From assembly GCF_007858275.1 (NCBI RefSeq), contig NZ_VFEV01000008.1, positions 108,018 through 172,017 on the forward strand: a stretch of DNA of 64,000 nucleotides. The letters run 5' to 3'. The position numbers were made by a program, and so were the translations under genes. Below the pieces are notes generated by a model that was not told the origin of the DNA, did no database searches, and saw only the letters and a list, made by a program, of their open reading frames with translations. Below are positions 50,497 to 57,301 of the stretch, piece after piece; the stretch's first letter is position 1, and every line of letters begins with the position of its first letter. Source of the DNA: Pseudomonas proteolytica. Its GTDB lineage: Bacteria > Pseudomonadota > Gammaproteobacteria > Pseudomonadales > Pseudomonadaceae.

Positions 50497-50758
50497 GATT
50501 CACCTCGACGACATGCAAGATCAGGCCAGTCTAGCAGTGCCGCGAATGGATTCGCATGCTCGCGTCACTCCCTGGCAGCAGACGCTGCGTCAACTCCATG
50601 GCAAGCAATGTGGAAAAAGTTGCACCTCACGCACCAGGCCGCTTGTATGCGCCCCGCAAAAAAACGCATTTCCCGACGCATTTTCCCGGTCAGCCGCTAC
50701 TGTGTGAGGGTGGGCATTCATCCCGCGCAGACGGGCTTTAGCTGACAAGGAAACACGC

Positions 50759-51928
50759 ATGTTTAAACTGACCAGGCTGTCCTTCACCTTTGTCGCACTG
50801 ACTGTGAGCACGGTCGTACACGCCGATGTCGAGCTTGACCTGGGCACCGTGCAACGGGTCAGGCAATTGTTCGCCTACCCCAATAATTGCAGTGTGATCT
50901 GCTTTCGGCCGCTGACGCTGGAACAGACAGTCGAGCACTACCTGACCCAGAGCCTGCACCGCGACGGCTACAGTCGGGCCAGGGTCAGTGTGAAAACCCA
51001 GCAGGACCAGGTCCGCGCCCACTTTACCGGGGTACCCGATGGGTATGGCCAGCCCTTGACCGCATTGTTGGACACCGCCGACCTGGCCTATGACGGGGCC
51101 CACCGGCTGAACCATGATGGCAAGTGGCAATTTAGCTGGTACCTGTTCCTGCCGTTGGGCATGGCCTTGGAAAACCGCAAGAGCATCGAGTTGATGCATT
51201 TTCCGCCCGACTACTCCCTGACCCATTACCAGGACTATCTGGAGTCGGCCACGACTGACCGTTGGGCCACATTACTGACCGCCAATGGCATAGCGGCGGC
51301 CCAGACCCCGGAGTACCAGACCATCATCGACATTGCGCCGATAGCCGCGCCCTCCACGGCCGGCAAGGACCTGGAAGGCGTGTATGGCTATTTCACCGAG
51401 TACCAGACGCGGATTGTCCGGGAGCTGAGCCTGCATCCCAGCGGCTCATTGCCAATGGTCGCCTTCGGCGCCCCCGTTCGCAGTTGGATCCAGCAACAGT
51501 ACGGGCAAACCCTTGGCGTATTGGGCCTGGGGCAGATAAGCCCGGCCGAGGGCAGTAGCGTCGCCGTATTGGGGGCCAATCACCCCAGTTACATCTGGTA
51601 CGCCGCCAACCCGGACAGCTACGACGGTGATGAACAGAAGGCCGACGACGCCGGCCTGAAAGTCATGGGCCAGGACTTGAGCGCAGCGTGCTGGCAGGCC
51701 GGCATGGGCCAGAAGCCGGCCAGCGATCCCAACGTGTTGCTCAAAGGCTGCATGAATACCTGGCAGGTCACGCGCAAGGAACAGACTTGCGAGCTGTTCT
51801 ACACCTCGATTCGCGAACTGTCCGCCGACCACGCCAGGGAAAAATGCGCCACCGCCACCATCAAGACGCAGCTCAAGCGCCTGAAAAGCCCGCTGCCAGA
51901 AGCCTCTGTACCCGCCCCCGCCCTTTGA
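50759..51928 (+). CDS. Secreted hypothetical protein (389 aa)
   Basis: A signal peptide (LSFTFVALTVSTVVHA) and ATG 50759 with AAGGAAA upstream are clear. The mature protein has two Cys near the N-terminus (NNCSVICF) and four toward the C-terminus (AACW, GCMN, TCELFY, KCATAT), suggesting disulfides in the periplasm or outside. It contains no domain I recognise; no family, catalytic triad or lipobox stands out. The gene is not in an operon with its neighbours. Confidence 0.75.
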   Translation: MFKLTRLSFTFVALTVSTVVHADVELDLGTVQRVRQLFAYPNNCSVICFRPLTLEQTVEHYLTQSLHRDGYSRARVSVKTQQDQVRAHFTGVPDGYGQPLTALLDTADLAYDGAHRLNHDGKWQFSWYLFLPLGMALENRKSIELMHFPPDYSLTHYQDYLESATTDRWATLLTANGIAAAQTPEYQTIIDIAPIAAPSTAGKDLEGVYGYFTEYQTRIVRELSLHPSGSLPMVAFGAPVRSWIQQQYGQTLGVLGLGQISPAEGSSVAVLGANHPSYIWYAANPDSYDGDEQKADDAGLKVMGQDLSAACWQAGMGQKPASDPNVLLKGCMNTWQVTRKEQTCELFYTSIRELSADHAREKCATATIKTQLKRLKSPLPEASVPAPAL

Positions 51929-51951
51929 GCATCCGGCTTATCCGTTTTGGC

Positions 51952-52018
51952 TTACGCAAAAAAAAGCCGATATCTACTGTCAGATTTGACAGTAGATATC
52001 GGCTGCAACTTGCGTAAA
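51952..52018 (-). terminator. Long perfect hairpin with T8 tail on the minus strand
   Basis: Perfect 18-bp arms (51966-51983 and 51988-52005) around a GATT loop, flanked by a further inverted 8-mer TTACGCAA (51952-51959)/TTGCGTAA (52011-52018). Read on the minus strand the stem is followed by eight T, an ideal intrinsic terminator, yet no minus-strand gene ends here. Read on the plus strand the T-run is replaced by an A-run. Confidence 0.7.
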
Positions 52019-52097
52019 CCTTGGAACGTGCCCACTTGCTGCAAGACTGGCAGTCATATCAACACCAGGAGGTCGATGCAGCCCGACAAGGAATGCT

Positions 52098-52622
52098 ATG
52101 AAAACCCAAGTCATGGAAGATGCGCCGGCTGATGCGATCGACTGTATTTATCCCTTCGCCAACCTGCTGGCCAAAAAAGGTTACCCCTCGCCCCGACAGT
52201 TCGAAGTCGTAAGCACCCGCAATGGTCGCGGAACCGGCATCAAAACCCGCGTCGCCTTCGACAGCCGTATACGTATTGCGAAGATTTCCGGGTACGCATT
52301 GGGCGAACGGCACTTGCACACGCTGCAGATATCGTCACGTATCCACTTGTACGACCCGTGGTTCAGCGGCCTGCTCCTGCATTCGTGCGATCCGAATGTG
52401 TTTCTCGACATCAGCGAACTGGAGCTATGGTCGATCCAGGCCATTCGCCCCGGCACGCTGCTGACGATGGATTACGCTACCACCGAAGATGTGCTGTTCC
52501 GCCAGTTCGCTTGCCGCTGCGGTGCCGGTAACTGCCGCGGCTGGATCACCGGCGCAAAAGAGCCGCTGAACCCGCAGGGCCAACTGTTCATGGAACAGTG
52601 GCGCCAACGCAAACGCTATTAA
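52098..52622 (+). CDS. SET-domain protein (putative lysine methyltransferase)
   Basis: 174 aa. SET marks: GRGTGIKTRVAFDSRIRIAK, LLLHSCDPNVFLDI (the NHS-x-xPN motif, N replaced by L), MDYATTEDVLF (catalytic Tyr) and a post-SET zinc-type CRCGAGNCRGW. Eukaryotic-type SET proteins occur in some bacteria and may methylate host or own proteins. The gene runs into the convergent carbonic-anhydrase gene with overlapping stop codons. Confidence 0.85.
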   Translation: MKTQVMEDAPADAIDCIYPFANLLAKKGYPSPRQFEVVSTRNGRGTGIKTRVAFDSRIRIAKISGYALGERHLHTLQISSRIHLYDPWFSGLLLHSCDPNVFLDISELELWSIQAIRPGTLLTMDYATTEDVLFRQFACRCGAGNCRGWITGAKEPLNPQGQLFMEQWRQRKRY

Positions 52623-53263
52623 ATCGCCTCAATCGGGCGCAGGCGGTACTGCGGCGGCAGTTGCTCGAACCCGGTGATGGTGGCGTTGAGGCTTTTCCAG
52701 CGGCCGTCCTTGATGCCGTAGATGCAACCGTGGATCGACAGGCTCTGCCCGCGGTGCCAGGCGTTCTGCACAATGCTGGTGTGACCGACATTGGCCACTT
52801 GCTGGATGACGTTGAGTTCACACAGGCGATCAACGCGTTCTTCTTCGGTGGGCAACTGGGCCAGCACTTCGCGGTTCTCGTAGTACAGGTCGCGGATCGA
52901 GCGCAGCCAACCGTCGATCAGGCCAAACTGGCGATCCTGCATCGAGGCACGTACGCCGCCACAGCCATAGTGGCCGGTGACCAGGATATGTTTGACCTTG
53001 AGCACATCCACCGCGTACTGGATCACCGACAGGCAGTTAAGGTCGGTGTGCAGCACCACGTTGGCCACATTGCGGTGCACAAACAGGTCGCCAGGCAGCA
53101 TGCCGACGATCTCGTTGGCCGGCACCCGGGCGTCCGAACAGCCGATCCACAGGTATTCCGGGGTCTGCTGGCGGGCGAGCTTGGCGAAGAATTCGGGATC
53201 TTCCTGTTTGATCGCATCCGCCCAGCGTTCGTTGTTATCAAGCAGGTCTTGTAGTTCGTTCAT
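52619..53263 (-). CDS. can: Beta-class carbonic anhydrase
   Basis: 214 aa from ATG 53263. Zinc ligands are Cys42 and Asp44 in GCSDARVPANE, His98 and Cys101 in GHYGCGG, identical in position to E. coli Can. Catalyses CO2 hydration to bicarbonate in the cytoplasm. ATG 53263 is preferred to an upstream start at 53323 because it fits family length. Confidence 0.95.
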   Translation of the reverse strand: MNELQDLLDNNERWADAIKQEDPEFFAKLARQQTPEYLWIGCSDARVPANEIVGMLPGDLFVHRNVANVVLHTDLNCLSVIQYAVDVLKVKHILVTGHYGCGGVRASMQDRQFGLIDGWLRSIRDLYYENREVLAQLPTEEERVDRLCELNVIQQVANVGHTSIVQNAWHRGQSLSIHGCIYGIKDGRWKSLNATITGFEQLPPQYRLRPIEAI

Positions 53264-53402
53264 CAGGGAAAGCCTCAGGAATGATGCGCAGTTTTGTGAC
53301 TGACAACCGCTCGCCCAGGTCACGCCGCACGCAAATTAGCTTGAATCTTTGGGAGGCTGTGCCTGTCCACACACTATAAGCCCCACAGTATGAGGATTGG
53401 CC

Positions 53403-53807
53403 ATGACGCAATCACGACGTCCGTACGGCGCCCCGACGCCTGCACCGATTGATGACAACGAAGATCGCATGGGCTCGATGCGCGAGCTGGATTTTGACGA
53501 GGAGGAGCCGACGGCGGAAATCGGCGATGAGATCCCCCGAGGTGAACGCGAGCACCTGATGCCCGACGAACGGGTGCGCGAGGCGGGGATGACGGGGGCT
53601 TCGACGGCGGATCACGAGCCCACGGATGATGATATGAGCCCCGAAACCCTGATCCATGAAGATGGCGCGCGGGATGCCCGGGAAGAAGGTGACGGCGAAC
53701 AGGCCGATTGGGACCTGAGTATCGTCGATGAAGATGAGATTGGCGGCGGCAATGGCCTGGATGAGGCTGAGTTGGCCGATATTGACCCGATAGACGGCAA
53801 CCGCTGA
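53403..53807 (+). CDS. Small acidic hypothetical protein (Pseudomonas-conserved type)
   Basis: 134 aa, highly acidic (Asp/Glu-rich stretches such as ELDFDEEEPTAEIGDE and EADIDP-like C-terminus), probably mainly disordered, no membrane segment. I recall similar proteins in pseudomonads sometimes labelled as HPr-related, but no HPr site (His or Ser motif) is visible here, so I assign no function. Confidence 0.7.
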   Translation: MTQSRRPYGAPTPAPIDDNEDRMGSMRELDFDEEEPTAEIGDEIPRGEREHLMPDERVREAGMTGASTADHEPTDDDMSPETLIHEDGARDAREEGDGEQADWDLSIVDEDEIGGGNGLDEAELADIDPIDGNR

Positions 53808-53820
53808 CACACCTGGCCCT

Positions 53821-53889
53821 TGCAGGAGCTGGTTTGCCAGCGATAGCGGTATTGGATTCACCACTGCTATCGCTGGCAAGCCAGCTCCA
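53821..53889. repeat. REP pair (GGAGCTGG type)
   Basis: TGCAGGAGCTGGTTTGCCAG and inverse CTGGCAAGCCAGCTCCAA with a short spacer, between convergent genes. Confidence 0.8.
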
Positions 53890-53903
53890 ATTACAAGGGG
53901 TGT

Positions 53904-54356
53904 TTAGTCGACCAGGGTGCAGGCCATGACGACGGCGTCTTCGCGACCACCGACGGCAGGGTAGTAATCGCGGCGACGGCCGATTTCGTTGAACCCATAG
54001 CGTTCATACAGGCGAAATGCGCCGGTATTGCTGTCGCGCACTTCGAGGAAGCATTCCCGGGCGCTGGCGGCATAGGCACGGGACATCAGGTGTTCCAGCA
54101 ACGCCAGGCCCAGGCCGCGGCCCTGGTTTTCCGGTTTGACGGTGATGTTCAGCAAATGCGCTTCATCGAGGATGATCTGCACTACACCGTGGCCCACCTG
54201 CTGCTCGCCTTCGAACATCAGCCAGATCTGGTACTTGCCCAGCCCGTCGAGAAAGATGCCACGGGTCCAGGGGTGGCTGAACGCCGCATATTCGATTTTC
54301 AGCACGGCGTCGAGGTCAGCCTCGGTCATCGGGCGAAAGGATAAAGCCTCACTCAT
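53904..54356 (-). CDS. rimI: Ribosomal-protein S18 alanine N-acetyltransferase RimI
   Basis: 150 aa, length of RimI. GNAT motif A in LLNITVKPENQGRGLGLALLEHL and motif B in CFLEVRDSNTGAFRLYERYGFNEIG. It overlaps the upstream gene by 8 bases, so both are co-transcribed. Confidence 0.9.
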   Translation of the reverse strand: MSEALSFRPMTEADLDAVLKIEYAAFSHPWTRGIFLDGLGKYQIWLMFEGEQQVGHGVVQIILDEAHLLNITVKPENQGRGLGLALLEHLMSRAYAASARECFLEVRDSNTGAFRLYERYGFNEIGRRRDYYPAVGGREDAVVMACTLVD

Positions 54357-55140
54357 CGGTTGTTTTCCAGCGCGCCATCAGCCGGCGCATGGCTTGCCAG
54401 ACATCAGCCTTACGCTGTGGCTCTTCCATTAATAATTCCAGGCCCGGCAAGGCCCACACCGAACCCAGGCCGTCGACCTGCAGCTCGCGGTACCAGGCCT
54501 CGGCATTCGCCTCACCGGCAAACCGCACGGCGGGCAGGCCGATCAGCCACAGGCATACGCAGGGTTCGTCTTCCAGGCGGGCCGAAACAAAGCCTTGCAC
54601 GAAGTCACGCGCGGCGTCCGGGCCCTGGTCCATATTGCCGCGCACCAGCAGCGGCCAGCGCACGGGCTCGCCGACGATCTGCGGGCTGTCGGGCAGGCCG
54701 GCGGCGCGCAGCATGTCCTTGAGCAGCAGATAGGCAGGATCGCGGGCCTGGAAACGTTCGCCGGTCGGCAACTCCACCAACAACAAACAGCGCCCGGCCC
54801 GCAGCAGTTGCAAGGCAAAGCGCGGTGGCGGTACGACCGGGGTCTTGGCGACCGGCGCCGGGGCATCTTCGGCCACTGCGGCGACCTTGGGCGCCATTGA
54901 TGGGCGCGGCACTTCGATCTTGACCCGCTCCGATGGCCGCACGGACGCTTCAGCCGCGGGCTTGACTACCGCAACCGGCGCCGCCGCTTCTTCGCCCGAG
55001 GCAGCGAACGGCTCGAACGGTTCCAGCGCTTGCAGCAGTTCGGGCCGCGACGGGGCGGCAAAGGGCAATTCGGTGCGCGGCAGCCAGTTGACCACCTGCA
55101 TGGCGGTCAAGTAAGCGCGACGTCGGGACTCGATAAGCAA
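54349..55140 (-). CDS. RimI-operon protein, candidate DNA polymerase III psi subunit (HolD-like)
   Basis: Up to 263 aa. The N-terminus (RRAYLTAMQVVNWLPRTELP) resembles the short N-terminal motif of E. coli HolD (RRDWQLQQLGITQWSLR), which binds the clamp-loader gamma/tau, and E. coli holD is likewise next to rimI. From memory the P. aeruginosa counterpart has been called psi. The middle is a Pro/Ala-rich linker (PAPVAKTPVVPPPRFALQL) and the C-terminal half is a compact domain. Start uncertain: TTG 55140 keeps the HolD-like motif; ATG 55101 would remove part of it. Confidence 0.6.
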   Translation of the reverse strand: MLIESRRRAYLTAMQVVNWLPRTELPFAAPSRPELLQALEPFEPFAASGEEAAAPVAVVKPAAEASVRPSERVKIEVPRPSMAPKVAAVAEDAPAPVAKTPVVPPPRFALQLLRAGRCLLLVELPTGERFQARDPAYLLLKDMLRAAGLPDSPQIVGEPVRWPLLVRGNMDQGPDAARDFVQGFVSARLEDEPCVCLWLIGLPAVRFAGEANAEAWYRELQVDGLGSVWALPGLELLMEEPQRKADVWQAMRRLMARWKTTDE

Positions 55141-55329
55141 GGCTCGGCCACTTGTGGATAACTAAAGAGCGCAGATTCTACCGCCCTTCGGCAACGATCG
55201 CCCACCGTTGATGCTTTTCTCTGCATTCCTGACCCTCTATCGCGAAGGCGCCCTGACCGGCTGTGGATAAATCCCGCGCCTGATGCAGTACAATCGCCGC
55301 TTTTAATCGCCAACCAGCCGGCCATTCCG

Positions 55330-56604
55330 ATGATCGAACCCAAGCGCGTCTTGCGCGCCCTCGCCGAACACTGGGCCCTGCTTGAGCCACTGTGCGAACA
55401 CTTCGACCAAGGCACCCTGAGCCTTGGCGAGTTGCGCGCGCAACTGGCCGCCCAACAACTGGACAGCACGCCACAGGACATCACCAGCCTGCTGGACGTG
55501 TGGATTCGCCTGGATATCCTGGTGCCTGTCGCCAAAAGCCCGAACCGTTTCGAGCTCAATGCGCAGATCCATGACTTCCTGGCCTATCTTCGCAAGGAGC
55601 ACCGGCTAGGCCTGTGCCTGGAAATCGAAGCCTACCTGCGCCATCTCGAGCGCCTGGCCGGCTATATCCAGGACGCCTTCGACATCCGCGACGGCCATGA
55701 CCTGGCCCGCCAACTGCGGTTGTTGGACATGCGCGTGCGTGACGTGCTGAAAAAACTCGCCAACGACGAACAGGCCCTCGCTGCCGTGGCCGACCGCGCC
55801 AAGACCAGCGACCGGCAGATCCCGTTGCGCCAGCGCTATGCCGAGGTCCTGGCGACCTGGGATGAGTACGTCGAACCGATGATTCAACTGGTGAACGCCG
55901 ACGGCGCCTTCGAGCAAGGCGTACGCAAGGTGGAGAACGTGCTGCTGCGCATGCTCACCGAGCAGCAGCGCCTGGGCCACCTGGTGGATGACGACATGTT
56001 GCTGCGCACCCACGCGCGCATCCTAGAAATGCAGACCAGCGCCCAGTTGACCTTGCGTCACGCCCGGGAACTGCTGCTGCCGCTGCGTGAAGAAGCACGC
56101 CGGCACAACGCGGTGACCCGTGGCGCGGCGCTGGCCCTGTCGGCAATCCGGCGCAAGGGCCTGGACGCGGTGCCGCAAGCGGCGATGCCGATGTTTACCC
56201 GGCCGCAAAGTACCTTCCTGGGCAGTGCCAGTCAGGTCGAGGCCTACGTGTATGCCCTGGCGAACTTCGAACCTAAACCGGCGCGCTTCCCCAAGGCGCA
56301 CAAATCCCATAAGGGCGAAGCCCAGCGTGCGCCGCGTACGGTCAAGGAGATGCTGGAGCGTTGCGAAGACGCCCTGCCGATGCCGGACCTGATGACCTGG
56401 CTGCTGGAGCAGGAACCGGACGGTGCCACCGACGAATTGCTGTACTGGTTCTCGCGCCTGTCGCGGGAGAAGCGTTTCAAGCGCGAGCGCCTGGAACGCC
56501 AGGATTACCATACTCACGAGCACCAGGTCAGCCTGCGCTCATTCGCCCTGCTCCCGGCCAGCGACGCGGCCGAGCACTCTGCGAGCACACCTCATGCATC
56601 TTGA
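55330..56604 (+). CDS. mksF: Condensin kleisin subunit MksF
   Basis: 424 aa, starting VLRALAEHWALLEPLCEHFD, winged-helix N-terminal part, helical middle and C-terminal KERLERQDYHTHEHQ-like tail. Kleisin of the MksBEF chromosome-organising condensin; bridges the two MksB heads. First gene of the mksF-mksE-mksB operon, overlapping mksE by 11 bases. Confidence 0.88.
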   Translation: MIEPKRVLRALAEHWALLEPLCEHFDQGTLSLGELRAQLAAQQLDSTPQDITSLLDVWIRLDILVPVAKSPNRFELNAQIHDFLAYLRKEHRLGLCLEIEAYLRHLERLAGYIQDAFDIRDGHDLARQLRLLDMRVRDVLKKLANDEQALAAVADRAKTSDRQIPLRQRYAEVLATWDEYVEPMIQLVNADGAFEQGVRKVENVLLRMLTEQQRLGHLVDDDMLLRTHARILEMQTSAQLTLRHARELLLPLREEARRHNAVTRGAALALSAIRRKGLDAVPQAAMPMFTRPQSTFLGSASQVEAYVYALANFEPKPARFPKAHKSHKGEAQRAPRTVKEMLERCEDALPMPDLMTWLLEQEPDGATDELLYWFSRLSREKRFKRERLERQDYHTHEHQVSLRSFALLPASDAAEHSASTPHAS

Positions 56605-57301
56605 TCTATCCGAACTGTCCCAACTGGCGCCGATCTTTCGCGAGTTGTTCAAGGGTTACCACGTCAGCCGCCGCGACCCAGAGTTGTACGCGCAACTGTC
56701 GAACTTCCAGGACCAGTACCGCACGCTGTTCAAGGCCTTGGGCTTTGAGCTGGTGTGCGATACCCGTGGTTTCTACTACTTCGTGCCGGACACCGCCGTA
56801 GCCGCCGCGCAGGTGAACAAGACCGCACAGCGCCTGGCACTGTTCACCTTTATCATCGTCGAGCACCTGGCCGATCAGGGCCGCGACCCGATTGCCGTGC
56901 TGGATGGTGGCAGCCTGGGCCGCGATGAGTTGCCCTCCTTGCTGGAGAAATACCGCGACCTGTTTATCCAGGCCGAAGTGCAGACCCAGGAAGAGCTGGA
57001 AGAAAAAATCATGCGCCGCATGACCCAGCTCGGCTTTGCCAGTGAAGATAACGGCGTCTACCGTTTCCTGCCGCCAATGCACCGTTTCCTCGACGTGTGC
57101 CTGTCGGTCCAGGCCGACCGCGACCTGGCGGCCAGTGTGCACAGCGTGCTGCCGTTGCCGGCGCCGGTGATCATCGACGAAGACAGCGATGAAAAACTGC
57201 TGCAGACCGATGACCCGCTGGACTTGAGCGAATTTGAAACACAAAGCGAGGAAGACGCCCTGGCCCGCGCCATTGCCGAAGAACAGGAGACCGATGCATG
57301 A
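56594..57301 (+). CDS. mksE: Condensin subunit MksE
   Basis: 235 aa. Helical KITE-type protein (LAPIFRELFKGYHVSRRDPE, ALGFELVCDTRGFYYFVP) that binds the kleisin MksF. Overlaps mksF by 11 and mksB by 4 bases; acidic C-terminus (ALARAIAEEQETDA). Confidence 0.88.
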   Translation: MHLDLSELSQLAPIFRELFKGYHVSRRDPELYAQLSNFQDQYRTLFKALGFELVCDTRGFYYFVPDTAVAAAQVNKTAQRLALFTFIIVEHLADQGRDPIAVLDGGSLGRDELPSLLEKYRDLFIQAEVQTQEELEEKIMRRMTQLGFASEDNGVYRFLPPMHRFLDVCLSVQADRDLAASVHSVLPLPAPVIIDEDSDEKLLQTDDPLDLSEFETQSEEDALARAIAEEQETDA

